Source of the DNA: Promicromonospora iranensis
GTDB lineage: Bacteria > Actinomycetota > Actinomycetes > Actinomycetales > Cellulomonadaceae
Assembly (NCBI RefSeq): GCF_028994775.1
Contig: NZ_JAJQMN010000009.1
Span: 216,205 to 280,204 of the forward strand
Direction of reading: 5' to 3'
Length of the DNA: 64,000 bases
Position numbers and translations under genes: made by a program. The notes below the pieces were generated by a model. It was not told the origin of the DNA. It ran no database searches and was given only the letters and a program-made list of their open reading frames with translations. Below, in pieces: positions 16,398 to 25,794 of the stretch (position 1 is its first letter; each line of letters begins with the position of its first letter).

Positions 16398-19300
16398 CTA
16401 CCGGCGGCGCACCTGAGGCTCCGGCATCGCGGGCGCCGCCGCGGCGGGCCGTTCCGCGAGTCGCCGGAACGCCTCGGCCATGCCGGCCTCGAGCTGCGGG
16501 TCGACGTCGGAGAAGTAGTCCGCCGGCGTGTGCCGCACCTCGATGTCGGGATCGACGCCGTGGTTCTCGACGTCGAACCCCTTGCCCTCGAGCCAGAAGG
16601 CGTACCGCGGCTGGGTGATCCCGGTGCCGTCCACCAGGTCGAAGCGGCCGTCGATGCCGACCACACCGCCCCAGGTCCGGACGCCGATCACCGGTCCGAC
16701 GTCGAGTGCCTGCGCCGCCGCGTTCACGATGTCGCCGTCGGACCCGGCGTACTCGTTGGTCACCAGCACGACCGGTCCGCGCGGGGCGCGGTCCGGGTAG
16801 GAGCTGGGGCGGTCGTAGTGCCGGTTCAGGCCCCAGCCGGCGACGCGCGCGGCGAGGCGCGCGATCACGAGCTGCGACGTGTGGCCACCACCGTTGAACC
16901 GCACGTCCACGATGATGCCCTCGCAGTCGGTGGCGAGCCGCAGGTCGCGGTGGAGCTGCGCCCAGCCGGTGCTCATCATGTCCGGGACGTGCACGTACCC
17001 GAGGCGGCCGCCCGACTTCTCGGCGACGTACTCACGCCGCGACCGCACCCAGTCCTGATAGCGGAGGTCGGACTCGTTCGCGAGCGGCACGACGACGACC
17101 CGGCGGTCGGCCGATGCCCGGCCCTCGGTCGTGGTGGTCGCGGTGCCGTCCCCTCCCGCCGCGGGTCGCCGCAGGGTCAGCTCGACCGGGATCTCGGCCG
17201 CGCCGACCAGGTTCGCCGCCGGTCCGGCCACCGGGTCCACGGGCCGCCCGTCCACGGCGACGATCAGGTCGCCCGGCTGCGCGTCGACCCCGGCGGCCCG
17301 CAGCGGCGACCGCGCTCCCGGGTCGGACGACTCGCTCGGCAGGACCCGGTCGATCCGCCAGCCGTCGGCGGCCCTCGAGAGGTCCGCCCCGAGCAGACCG
17401 AGCTTGCGGGACGTGTCACCCGGCTCGTGCGGCCTGCGCACGTAGGCGTGCGACGTGTTGAGCTCGGCGACGGTCTCCCAGAGCACGTCCTCGAGGTCGT
17501 CATGCGTGGCGATCCGGTCGACCAGCGGACGCCACCGCCCCACCACGCCGTCCCAGTCGACGCCGTTCATGTCCGCCCGCCAGTAGTGGTCGCGCATGAT
17601 GCGGGCGTTCTCGTCGAACATCTGGCGCCACTGCGCGCGAGGGTCCACCTCGTAGCGGACGCGCGAGAGGTCGATATCGAACGCACTGGGGTCGTCGTCG
17701 CCCGGCTTGCTCGTCGCCGACTGTGTGCTGAGCCCGGACCCGGAGCGGATCACGACCCGCTCGCCGTCGCCCGACACCGCGTAGGCGTTGACCTTCTCCG
17801 CGACGTCCGTCGCCTTGCGTGCCTCGAACGACCAGAACTGCAGCACGTTGGGCACCGGGTCGGCCTCCGCGCCGGCGTGGCGTGAGCCGAGCACACCGGC
17901 GTCGTCGGTCTCGTGGATCCAGAGCACACCACCCTTGGCGGCGTGCAGGTTGCGGTAGCGGCCCGACACGACCGGGAACGGCACCACGCGCTCCTCGGCA
18001 CCGTCGAAGTCGATGTCGGGGGAGGCGTCGTCGTGCTGGTGCGGGTTCCGCTTCGTGTCGGTCGCTCCGGCCGTCGTGCCGTCGGCCGCGTCGGCGTCGT
18101 TACCCGGGTCCTTGCCGCCGTCCTTGTCGTCGGGCCTGGCCAGGCGCCAGCCGTCGGCACTGGGGCCGAACGGCGCAGGCTCGGTGGCCGCCAGCGGGAT
18201 GAGCCAAGGGCGGGTGGCGGCGCTGAACGAGAGGGCGAACTCGTGGGAGTCGTAGGACGGGTCGAAGGTGCGGTCCGAGAGGAAGACGACGTACTTGCCG
18301 TCGTCGCTGAACGCCGGCGAGAAGTCGTGGAACCGGCCCGACGTCAGCGGCGTGGCCACCGGGCTGTCGGCATGCAGGTCCGCAACGAGGATCTGGTGGT
18401 GGTCGCCCTCGCTGCCCGTAGGGCTCGACCAGGCGAGGTACCGCCCGTCGGGGGAGAACGTGGGTGACTCCGCCTCGCCGTTGCCGGACCTGCCGAGCGG
18501 GGTGACGGTGCCGGGTGCCATGGCGTCGCCACTGGCGGCGCCGGTTCCGTTGGGGCCGTCGGTGCCTGCTTCGGCCACGGCCGGCATGGTGACGAGGCTG
18601 ATGCGGCCGTCGTGCGAGATGGCCGCCACCTTGTCACCCGCGGGGCTGGCGGCGAGGTGCAGCACCCGGCCGAGCTCGCCCGCGGCGAGGCGCTGCGGCT
18701 CGGCGTCGGGGGTGCCGCCGGATGCGCCGGGCAGGGCATGGACCTCGAGCGCGTCCTCCCGGCTCACGCCCTCCGCGGTACTGCGGGGCGCATCCGTCAC
18801 GACCACCGCGCGCCCCGTGTCGCCCAGCAGCACGGGCTCCCGCACGCGGACCGACGGGTCGGCGACGAGCGCTCGGGCCGGCCCCGCCCGATGAGTCACC
18901 CAGTACGCGGTGCCGAGCCAGCCGACGACGCTCGCGTCGCCGGTCCGGTCGACCGCCAGGCCGTCGACGCCGGCAGAGGTCGACTCCGGATCGGCCCAGT
19001 ACGGCTGCGGCAGTGCGCCCGTGAGCGTGATGTCGAGCCGGCGCGGCGTGCCGTCCAGCCCGTCGAGCAGCCACAGGTCGCCGCGGCTGTGCCACACGAT
19101 GCGCGAGCCGTCGGAGGTCGCGTCGCGGACGTAGCCCTCCGCCTCGGACTGGCCGGTGAGCTGTCGCGGCTCCGGAGCCTCCGCGCTGGTCGCGAGGCCG
19201 TCGAGCACCCAGAGGTTCGCCTGCTCGTCGGCGTGGTCCGGGAACGTGGCGCCGCGGTCCGACGTGAACACCAGCGTGTCGCCGATCCAGTGCGGGTCGT

Positions 19301-19877
19301 AGATCCCGGCCTCTTCGTCGGGCAGCGGTCGCTCCCAGGTGCCGGTGCCACGGTCGATCCACAGGACCGAGGCCGTGCCGCCGCGGTATCGCTTCCAGTA
19401 GGCCGGCGTCCGGTAGCCCGCGGAGACGAGGGCCGTCGTGCGCGTGCCGTCCGGACCCTGGTGCTCCGCCACGCCCCAGGAGGGTCCGTAGCGCGGCGTC
19501 TCGACGGTGCCGTCGAGGCCCACCGCGCGCACCACGGTCAGTGAACGCTCGTGCGCGCCGGCGTTGGAGGCGACGAGCACCCGGCCGGCGTCGTCCCAGC
19601 CGAGCACCATGGTGGTGGTCCCGCCGAGCCAGGTGAGGCGCCGAGCGGCGCCGTCGGCGAGCTCGACCACGTAGGCCTCGGGGTGCCCGTCCTTGTGCGA
19701 CACGTAGGCGAGGCGTGTGCCGTCGGGGGAGAAGCGCGGGGTGGTCGCGGGCGCGTGATCGCTGGTCAGGCGCCACGCGCGGCCGCCGGAGACCGGGGCG
19801 AGCCAGACGTCGTCGTCGGCTATGAAGGCCACCTGGTCGCCATGGATATGGGGGAACCGGAGATAGGGCTGGGTCAC
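16398..19877 (-). CDS. Tricorn-type protease (S41 family peptidase)
   Basis: 1159 aa from GTG at 19877, chosen because VTQPYLRFPHIHGDQVAF is the family N-terminus; there is no clear Shine-Dalgarno, so it may be leaderless. Order of domains: six-bladed then seven-bladed propeller (repeated LTSDHAPATTPRFSPDGTRL-type units), helical C1 with LNTSHAYVRRPHEPGD (catalytic His), a PDZ domain about 930-1010 (GDLIVAVDGRPVDP), and C2 with the nucleophile serine in VTNEYAGSDGDIVNAA. Tricorn degrades oligopeptides released by the proteasome. Compared with the roughly 1070-residue archaeal enzyme it is longer, with an Asp/Gly/Thr-rich low-complexity insert (DKDGGKDPGNDADAADG) between propeller blades. No membrane segment or signal peptide. 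Confidence 0.9.
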   Translation of the reverse strand: MTQPYLRFPHIHGDQVAFIADDDVWLAPVSGGRAWRLTSDHAPATTPRFSPDGTRLAYVSHKDGHPEAYVVELADGAARRLTWLGGTTTMVLGWDDAGRVLVASNAGAHERSLTVVRAVGLDGTVETPRYGPSWGVAEHQGPDGTRTTALVSAGYRTPAYWKRYRGGTASVLWIDRGTGTWERPLPDEEAGIYDPHWIGDTLVFTSDRGATFPDHADEQANLWVLDGLATSAEAPEPRQLTGQSEAEGYVRDATSDGSRIVWHSRGDLWLLDGLDGTPRRLDITLTGALPQPYWADPESTSAGVDGLAVDRTGDASVVGWLGTAYWVTHRAGPARALVADPSVRVREPVLLGDTGRAVVVTDAPRSTAEGVSREDALEVHALPGASGGTPDAEPQRLAAGELGRVLHLAASPAGDKVAAISHDGRISLVTMPAVAEAGTDGPNGTGAASGDAMAPGTVTPLGRSGNGEAESPTFSPDGRYLAWSSPTGSEGDHHQILVADLHADSPVATPLTSGRFHDFSPAFSDDGKYVVFLSDRTFDPSYDSHEFALSFSAATRPWLIPLAATEPAPFGPSADGWRLARPDDKDGGKDPGNDADAADGTTAGATDTKRNPHQHDDASPDIDFDGAEERVVPFPVVSGRYRNLHAAKGGVLWIHETDDAGVLGSRHAGAEADPVPNVLQFWSFEARKATDVAEKVNAYAVSGDGERVVIRSGSGLSTQSATSKPGDDDPSAFDIDLSRVRYEVDPRAQWRQMFDENARIMRDHYWRADMNGVDWDGVVGRWRPLVDRIATHDDLEDVLWETVAELNTSHAYVRRPHEPGDTSRKLGLLGADLSRAADGWRIDRVLPSESSDPGARSPLRAAGVDAQPGDLIVAVDGRPVDPVAGPAANLVGAAEIPVELTLRRPAAGGDGTATTTTEGRASADRRVVVVPLANESDLRYQDWVRSRREYVAEKSGGRLGYVHVPDMMSTGWAQLHRDLRLATDCEGIIVDVRFNGGGHTSQLVIARLAARVAGWGLNRHYDRPSSYPDRAPRGPVVLVTNEYAGSDGDIVNAAAQALDVGPVIGVRTWGGVVGIDGRFDLVDGTGITQPRYAFWLEGKGFDVENHGVDPDIEVRHTPADYFSDVDPQLEAGMAEAFRRLAERPAAAAPAMPEPQVRRR

Positions 19878-20111
19878 CGGTTCAACGTACTCGCGCGCTC
19901 TGACACACGTCATCGGAAATCGCTCAGGGCAGCGCGTGAGCGCCTCACCGACCCGTCCACATCGTGGTCTCACATCATGAAACGGTCTGGTGTGCGCCAC
20001 GCATCGTCCTGTTCTATGAGGCGCATCGACAGCGCCTGGCAATGGATGTCCGGCCACCACGGTGCACAGCGACAGCCCTCCTGCACGGCCGATCGTTAGG
20101 GATGGACATCG

Positions 20112-21029
20112 ATGGTTCTGCCCACAGCACAGTCCGGGGCCCGGCTCAACACCCGGACCACTACCCGGCCCGTTGCCGACGTCCCCGCTGAAGCTTCCGC
20201 CGCGTTCCCGGCGCTGCCCGTCCGGCTCGACGGCATCGCCCGCCGGTTCGGTGCGGCGCACACCGTGCTGAGCGGTGTCGACCTGGACGTGGCTCCGGGC
20301 GAGATCGTCGCGGTGCTCGGGCCGTCCGGCTGCGGCAAATCGACCCTGCTGCGCCAGGTCAGCGGTCTGGACGCGCCGACCTCGGGCCGCGTCACCATCG
20401 ACGGCACGCCGGTGGTCGGGGCAGACCCCCGCACCGCCGTCGCCTTCCAGGAGCCGCGCCTCCTGCCGTGGCGCACGCTCACGCGAAACGTCGCACTCGG
20501 CCTGCCCCCCGGCACGGCGAAGGACGCCGGGCGTGCGCGTGTGGCGCAGCTGCTCGACCTGGTCGGGCTGGCTGCGTCGGCGGGGCTGCGGCCGCGCCAG
20601 GTGTCGGGCGGCATGGCACAGCGCGCTTCGCTCGCCCGGGCGCTGGCCCGTAACCCCGGTGTTCTCCTGCTCGACGAGCCGTTCGGCGCGCTCGACGCGC
20701 TGACCCGGCTACGGATGCAGGACCTGCTGCTCGACGTCCATGCCGCGCAGCCCGCCACCATCCTCCTGGTCACGCACGACGTCGAGGAGGCGCTCTACCT
20801 CGCCGACCGCGTGGTGCTCCTGCGCACCCTGTCCGACGCCGCCGGCAGGGTCGACGGCGGCGCCGACGGTGCGGTGCACGGTGGGGTCGGCGACCGGGTG
20901 TCGAGCATCGCGCGGATCGTCGACGTGCCGGGTGACCGACCGCGCGACCGCGCCGACCGCGACCTGGCCGACCTGCGCGCCGAGCTGCTCGAGGGCCTCG
21001 GCGTGCCGACCCACCACAGCCGGCACTGA
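20112..21029 (+). CDS. ssuB: Sulfonate/nitrate-type ABC transporter ATP-binding protein
   Basis: 305 aa. ABC motifs: Walker A GPSGCGKST, Q-loop FQEPRLLPWRTLTRN, signature VSGGMAQR, Walker B LLLDEPFGALDALTR, and H-loop LVTHDVEEALYLADRVVLL. The Q-loop and D-loop wording are typical of the SsuB/TauB/NrtD group. The N-terminal 35 residues are Thr/Arg/Ala-rich and probably disordered; the C-terminus is longer than usual. First gene of a five-gene operon (ATPase, lipoprotein, permease, MetY, CoA-binding protein). The presence of metY makes organosulfur the likely substrate, but nitrate or taurine remain possible by sequence alone. A GGGATGG-like Shine-Dalgarno precedes ATG 20112. Confidence 0.85.
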   Translation: MVLPTAQSGARLNTRTTTRPVADVPAEASAAFPALPVRLDGIARRFGAAHTVLSGVDLDVAPGEIVAVLGPSGCGKSTLLRQVSGLDAPTSGRVTIDGTPVVGADPRTAVAFQEPRLLPWRTLTRNVALGLPPGTAKDAGRARVAQLLDLVGLAASAGLRPRQVSGGMAQRASLARALARNPGVLLLDEPFGALDALTRLRMQDLLLDVHAAQPATILLVTHDVEEALYLADRVVLLRTLSDAAGRVDGGADGAVHGGVGDRVSSIARIVDVPGDRPRDRADRDLADLRAELLEGLGVPTHHSRH

Positions 21030-21109
21030 GGCCTGCCGCGTCCGGACCAGAGCTGAACCTGACAGAACCAGCCCGCCGACCGACGTCGGGCAGCGAGAGG
21101 AAAGAAGTC

Positions 21110-22171
21110 ATGCGCAACCGCAAGCACAGCGTCCCGAAGAGCGCCGGACCGAAGCGGTCCGGGCTGATGCCCGGCCTGGCCCTGGCCTCCGTCGTGTCGA
21201 TGGCGCTCAGCGGCTGTGTGGCGGGCGAGGGCTCCGCCGCGGCCGGCACCGCGGGTGCCGGCGAGTGGAGCACCGACACGCTGAACATCGACTTCGCGAC
21301 GTACAACCCGCTCAGCCTCGTGATCCGGGACCAGGGCTGGCTCGAGGACGAGCTCGACGGCGTCGACGTCACCTGGGTGCAGTCGGACGGGTCGAACACG
21401 GCGAACGAGAACCTGCGGGCCGAGGCGATCGACTTCGGTTCGACGGCCGGCTCGGCGGCACTGCTGGCCCGTGCGAACGGGGCGCCGATCCGGACGGTCG
21501 ACATCTACAGCCAGCCGGAGTGGTCGGCGATCGTGGTGGCGGGCGACTCGGCGATCAAGGACGTCGCGGACCTGGAGGGCGCGTCGATCGCGGCCACCAA
21601 GGGCACCGACCCGTACTTCTTCCTCCTGCAGACGCTGGACGAGGCAGGGATCGCGCTCGACGACGTCGAGGTGCAGAACCTGCAGCATGCCGACGGACGC
21701 GCCGCGCTCGACAACGGCTCCGTCGACGCGTGGGCGGGTCTCGACCCGATCATGGCGGCGGCCGAGGCGGAGTCCGGCGACCAGCTGATCTACCGGAACA
21801 TCGACTTCAACACCTACGGTTTCCTCAATGCGCGCGAGGAGTTCGTGGACGAGCACCCGGACGTGACGCAGACAGTGGTCGACGCGTACGAGCGAGCGCG
21901 GGCCTGGGCCCTCGAGCACCCGGAGGAGCTCTCCGCGCTGCTCGCCGAGGTCGCGTCGATCGATCCGGAGGTCGCGGCCACGGTGATCGAGGAGCGCACG
22001 GTGCTCGACCTCGACCCGGTCCCCGGCGACAAGCAGCGCGAGGTGCTGGAGGTCGTGGGGCCGATCTTCGTGGAGTCGGGCGACGTGCCCGGTCAGGAGC
22101 AGATCGACACCGCCGTGGATGAGCTCTTCGCGCCGGAGTTCGCGCAGGAGGCGGTGGCCTCGGATGAGTGA
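21110..22171 (+). CDS. ssuA: Sulfonate-type ABC transporter substrate-binding lipoprotein
   Basis: 353 aa with a basic N-terminus, hydrophobic helix and lipobox ALSGC near residue 36. The SsuA/THI5-like fold is visible in NIDFATYNPLSLVIRDQGWLE, VDVTWVQSDGS, IDFGSTAGSAALLARANGAP, and DLEGASIAATKGTDPYFFLL. AGAGGAAAGAG-type RBS is present (GAGAGGAAAG upstream of ATG 21110). The last 8 bp overlap the permease gene. The protein captures the substrate outside the membrane and delivers it to the permease. Confidence 0.87.
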   Translation: MRNRKHSVPKSAGPKRSGLMPGLALASVVSMALSGCVAGEGSAAAGTAGAGEWSTDTLNIDFATYNPLSLVIRDQGWLEDELDGVDVTWVQSDGSNTANENLRAEAIDFGSTAGSAALLARANGAPIRTVDIYSQPEWSAIVVAGDSAIKDVADLEGASIAATKGTDPYFFLLQTLDEAGIALDDVEVQNLQHADGRAALDNGSVDAWAGLDPIMAAAEAESGDQLIYRNIDFNTYGFLNAREEFVDEHPDVTQTVVDAYERARAWALEHPEELSALLAEVASIDPEVAATVIEERTVLDLDPVPGDKQREVLEVVGPIFVESGDVPGQEQIDTAVDELFAPEFAQEAVASDE

Positions 22172-23060
22172 CAGCCCGGCGGGCGACGCGGACCGGCCCG
22201 CTGATGTCGCGGTGCCCGCGGCCGCGGTCTCGGCCCGTGCGGCGTCGACCGTCGCGGCGTCGACCGTCGACGCCGCGGCCGCGGCGGGCCGGGCCGGGCG
22301 CGGCGGTGCCGGCCGGCTCGGCCGGGTCGCGCTGGGGCTCCTCGTCCCGCTCGCGCTGCTCGCGGTGTGGTGGGGCACGACGGCGGCCGGGCTCGTCCCG
22401 CCGTACCAGCTGCCCGGCCCGGCCGCCGTGTGGGAAGCGGCGGTGGACCTCGTCGAACGCGGCCAGCTCGGGCACCACGTGGCGATCTCGACGCAGCGGG
22501 TGCTCATCGGGTTCGCGGTCGGCGCGGCGGCCGGTCTCGCCATCGGCTCGCTGGTGGGTCTGTCGAAGCTGGGTGACCTCCTCCTCGCGCCGACGCTCGG
22601 GGCGATCCGCGCCGTGCCGTCGCTCGCGTGGGTCCCGCTGCTGATCCTGTGGCTCAAGATCGGTGAGGAGTCCAAGATCACGCTCATCGCGATCGGCGCG
22701 TTCTTCCCCGTGTACACGACGATCTCTGCCGCACTGCGGCACGTCGACCCGCACCTGGTGGAGGCCGGGCGGGCCTTCGGGCTGCGCGGCCTGCGCCTGC
22801 TGTCGGTGGTCCAGCTGCCCGCTGTGCTGCCGTCGCTCGTGGCGGGGTTGCGCCTCGCCCTCGCGCAGTCATGGCTGTTCCTCGTCGCGGCCGAGCTCAT
22901 CGCGTCCTCGATGGGGCTCGGCTTCCTGCTGAACGACTCCCAGCAGAACGGGCGCGTGGACCGGATCCTCCTGGCGATCGTGCTGCTCGCGGTGCTGGGC
23001 AAGCTGACCGACGCCCTGATCGGCCTGGCCGAGCGGCGACTCCTGCGAAGGTGGGCATGA
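22164..23060 (+). CDS. ssuC: Sulfonate-type ABC transporter permease
   Basis: 298 aa from ATG 22164, which lies inside the final codons of the lipoprotein gene (ATGAGTGA overlap). The first 45 residues are an Ala/Val-rich, polar leader (TVAASTVDAAAAAGRAG). Six membrane helices follow, with the conserved LGAIRAVPSLAWVPLLILWLKIG and the EAA loop EAGRAFGLRGLRLLSVVQLPAVLPSL of the SsuC/TauC family. It forms the channel of the importer with the neighbouring ATPase and lipoprotein. Confidence 0.88.
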   Translation: MSDSPAGDADRPADVAVPAAAVSARAASTVAASTVDAAAAAGRAGRGGAGRLGRVALGLLVPLALLAVWWGTTAAGLVPPYQLPGPAAVWEAAVDLVERGQLGHHVAISTQRVLIGFAVGAAAGLAIGSLVGLSKLGDLLLAPTLGAIRAVPSLAWVPLLILWLKIGEESKITLIAIGAFFPVYTTISAALRHVDPHLVEAGRAFGLRGLRLLSVVQLPAVLPSLVAGLRLALAQSWLFLVAAELIASSMGLGFLLNDSQQNGRVDRILLAIVLLAVLGKLTDALIGLAERRLLRRWA

Positions 23061-23107
23061 TGACCTCGCGCACCACCGGCGAGAACTCTTCAGCGGAAGG
23101 CAGGACG

Positions 23108-24430
23108 ATGACCGAGCACACCTTCGGGTTCCGCACGCGGGCCCTCCACGCCGGGGGCATCCCCGACGCGGCGACCGGGGCACGGGCGGTGCCGATCTAC
23201 CAGACCACGTCGTTCGTGTTCCAGGACACCGACGACGCCGCGAACCTCTTCGCGCTGCAGAAGTACGGCAACATCTACTCGCGCATCGGCAACCCGACGG
23301 TCGCCGCGCTCGAGGAACGGATCGCCTCGCTGGAGGGCGGCATCGGCGCCGTCGCGACGGCGTCCGGGATGTCGGCCGAGTTCATCACGTTCGCCGCGCT
23401 CGTCGGGGCCGGGGACCACGTGGTCGCGTCGGCCCAGCTGTACGGCGGGACCGTGACGCAGCTCGATGTCACCCTGCGCCGCTTCGGCGTCGAGACGACC
23501 TTCGTACCCGGCACCGACCCCGCGGACTACGCGGCAGCGATCACGCCCGAGACCAAGGTGCTGTACACCGAGGTGGTGGCGAACCCGTCGGGCGAGGTCG
23601 CCGATCTCGAAGGGCTCGCGGAGGTGGCCCACGCCGCGGGCATCCCGCTGGTCGTGGACGCGACGCTCGCGACGCCGTACCTGGTGCGGCCCATCGAGCA
23701 CGGTGCCGACATCGTGATCCACTCCGTGACGAAGTTCCTCGGTGGTCACGGCACCACGCTCGGTGGTGTGGTCGTGGAGTCCGGCAGGTTCGACTGGGGC
23801 AACGGCAAGTTCCCGCAGATGACCGAGCCCGTCCCGTCCTACGGGAACGTGCAGTGGTGGGCGAACTTCGGCGAGTACGGGTTCCTCACCAAGCTGCGGT
23901 CCGAGCAGCTGCGCGACATCGGCCCCGCGCTCTCGGCGCAGTCGGCGTTCCAGCTGCTGCAGGGCATTGAGACTCTTCCGCACCGCCTGGACGCACACCT
24001 CGCGAACGCCCGTGCCGTGGCCGAGTGGCTCGACGCGGACCCGCGCGTCTCGTACGTGCTCTGGGCCGGCCTGCCGTCGCACCCGCACCACGAACGGGCG
24101 CGTAAATACCTGCCGCTCGGGCCGGGCTCGGTGTTCGCGTTCGGCCTCCAGGTCGCAGCGGGCGGTGACACGTCCCTCGACGGCCGCGGCGCCGGACGCC
24201 TGTTCATCGAGTCGCTGCAGCTCGCGTCGCACCTGGCGAACGTCGGCGACTCGCGGACCCTGGTGATCCACCCGGCGTCGACCACGCACCAGCAGCTGTC
24301 GGGCGAGCAGCTCGAGGCGGCCGGTGTACCGGAGGACCTCATCCGCATCTCTGTGGGCCTGGAAGACGTCGAGGACATCCTCTGGGACCTCGACCAGGCT
24401 CTGACCAAGGCGACCGGAGTGAACCGATGA
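23108..24430 (+). CDS. metY: O-acetylhomoserine aminocarboxypropyltransferase (sulfhydrylase)
   Basis: 440 aa PLP enzyme of the Cys/Met metabolism family. Start ATG 23108 is preceded by GGAAGG; two in-frame ATGs at 23057 and 23060 would add 16-17 unlikely residues. Start resembles family members (FGFRTRALHAGGIPD). PLP contacts: SRIGNPT, ATASGMSAEF, and the Schiff-base lysine K209 in SVTKFLGGHGTTLGG. The length of about 440 and insert GRFDWGNGKFPQ separate MetY from the shorter MetB/MetC. It makes homocysteine from O-acetylhomoserine and sulfide, so the operon links sulfonate-sulfur uptake to methionine synthesis. The stop overlaps the next gene by 4 bp. Confidence 0.92.
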   Translation: MTEHTFGFRTRALHAGGIPDAATGARAVPIYQTTSFVFQDTDDAANLFALQKYGNIYSRIGNPTVAALEERIASLEGGIGAVATASGMSAEFITFAALVGAGDHVVASAQLYGGTVTQLDVTLRRFGVETTFVPGTDPADYAAAITPETKVLYTEVVANPSGEVADLEGLAEVAHAAGIPLVVDATLATPYLVRPIEHGADIVIHSVTKFLGGHGTTLGGVVVESGRFDWGNGKFPQMTEPVPSYGNVQWWANFGEYGFLTKLRSEQLRDIGPALSAQSAFQLLQGIETLPHRLDAHLANARAVAEWLDADPRVSYVLWAGLPSHPHHERARKYLPLGPGSVFAFGLQVAAGGDTSLDGRGAGRLFIESLQLASHLANVGDSRTLVIHPASTTHQQLSGEQLEAAGVPEDLIRISVGLEDVEDILWDLDQALTKATGVNR

Positions 24431-24909
24431 GCGAGACGTGGCAGGGCCCGAGCGCCCAGGAGCGACTGCGGATCCTGCGCTCGACCACCTCGGTGGCCAT
24501 GGTCGGGGCGTCGGCCAACCCGGCGCGAGCGAGCTACTTCGTGGCGACATACCTGCTCTCCTCCTCCCCGTACGACGTGTACTTCGTGAACCCGCGGGCG
24601 ACCGAGATCCTGGGCCACCCCGTGTACCCGAGCCTGGCGGACCTGCCGGTGGTGCCCGACCTGGTCGACGTCTTCCGGCGGCACGACGACCTGCCGAGCG
24701 TGCTGGACGAGACGCTGGCGGTCGGCGCCAGGACGCTCTGGCTGCAGCTCGGCTCCTGGCACGAGGACGTGGCTCGCAGGGCCGAGGACGCCGGCCTGAA
24801 CGTGGTGATGGACCGGTGCCTCAAGATCGAGCACGCGCGTTTCCACGGCGGGCTGCACCTGGCGGGATTTGACACCGGCGTGATCAGCTCCCGGCGCGCG
24901 GACCGCTAG
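24427..24909 (+). CDS. CoA-binding protein (YccU type)
   Basis: 160 aa single-domain Rossmann protein of the CoA_binding_2 family: VAMVGASANPARASYFVATYLL, VYFVNPRATEILGHPVYPSL, DLVDVFRRHDDLPSVL, LWLQLGSWHEDVARRAEDAGL and the ending VVMDRCLKIEHARF. Members bind CoA or CoA-thioesters; no catalytic role is established. It overlaps metY by ATGA and is the last gene of the sulfur operon, an association common in actinobacteria. Its last 26 bp overlap the convergent unknown gene. Confidence 0.87.
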   Translation: MSETWQGPSAQERLRILRSTTSVAMVGASANPARASYFVATYLLSSSPYDVYFVNPRATEILGHPVYPSLADLPVVPDLVDVFRRHDDLPSVLDETLAVGARTLWLQLGSWHEDVARRAEDAGLNVVMDRCLKIEHARFHGGLHLAGFDTGVISSRRADR

Positions 24910-25564
24910 CGCCGGACGCCGGCGGGACGGCGTGCGGCGGTGGGACGCGCGGCACCCGGACGTGCGGCGTGCGCGACGGACCCCAGCGCAGCCGCCACCA
25001 GCTGCCGGGCTCGCGCACGTCCGTCCGGTCGGGGGCGATCTCGTCGGGCTCCGGCCAGGAAGGTCCGGCGCCGTCCTGCCCGAGCTGGTCGGCCAGCCAC
25101 GCGCAGAGCGAGGGATGCCGACCGGCCCCGGCGTCGGCGTCTCCTGGATCGCCCGCGAACTGCACGTAGACCGCGGCGACGCTGATGCCCTCGTCCGGTG
25201 TCCCGTAGCCGCCGACCCACACGCGCGCCTTGATCCGCCGCGGATCCCGGGTGATGGCGAGCGTGACCTGTTCGAGGGTCGGACCACCGCAGAAGCTACG
25301 TGCCAGGGCCAGGGCCGGGAATGTCGTGCGGATCAGGTAGGCGTCGATCGGGTCGCCCAGCAGCGCGGCGAAGCTGCCGCCGTCAGCGAGCCCCGCCCAG
25401 GGCGCGAGACTTTCCACCACCCGGTAGGCAGGCGGGCGCAGCAGCCAGCCGGGTGAGTCCTCCTGACCGGCGGTGGCTCCGAGCGCCTGCCGCCGGTCCC
25501 GCTCCTGTCGGTGCGCGCCCAGGTCGACGACCGATGCTGACTGGACGTTCTGCGCTCCTGCCAT
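24884..25564 (-). CDS. Protein of unknown function
   Basis: 226 aa from ATG 25564 with a strong AGGGGGA Shine-Dalgarno. I do not recognise it. The N-terminal 45 residues are polar; a central part (residues about 45-125) is well ordered: LRPPAYRVVESLAPWAGLADG, DAYLIRTTFPALALARSF, VTLAITRDPRRIKARVWVGGYG and ISVAAVYVQFAGDPGDAD. The C-terminus is Trp/Arg/Pro-rich (SWWRLRWGPSRTPHVRV). No signal peptide, membrane helix or catalytic motif is seen. It converges with and overlaps the CoA-binding protein gene, and diverges from the kinase-like gene at 25795. Confidence 0.6.
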   Translation of the reverse strand: MAGAQNVQSASVVDLGAHRQERDRRQALGATAGQEDSPGWLLRPPAYRVVESLAPWAGLADGGSFAALLGDPIDAYLIRTTFPALALARSFCGGPTLEQVTLAITRDPRRIKARVWVGGYGTPDEGISVAAVYVQFAGDPGDADAGAGRHPSLCAWLADQLGQDGAGPSWPEPDEIAPDRTDVREPGSWWRLRWGPSRTPHVRVPRVPPPHAVPPASGASGPRAGS

Positions 25565-25794
25565 GTGTCCCCCTGCCGGACGGCCCGTGTGTCGGTGCTT
25601 CGCACCTGTCTCGGCACGATCCTCGGACGGTCCGGAGCGTGGGGGAGCCAGTGCTCGACGATCTGTGGACGAGGGGGCGACAACGTGCCCTGTGGTCGGG
25701 CTCGCCCTGCTGGAAGTCCGTCCCGAGAGTCGGGCTTCGGACCGGTCGGACCATCGGCCACTCCGTCGTGCGCACGCCTTAGAGTCGTTCCACG

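Noticed and set aside
19878..20111. SAM riboswitch ahead of the sulfur operon
   Set aside because: None of the conserved SAM-I/SAM-IV core strings or paired helices could be found.
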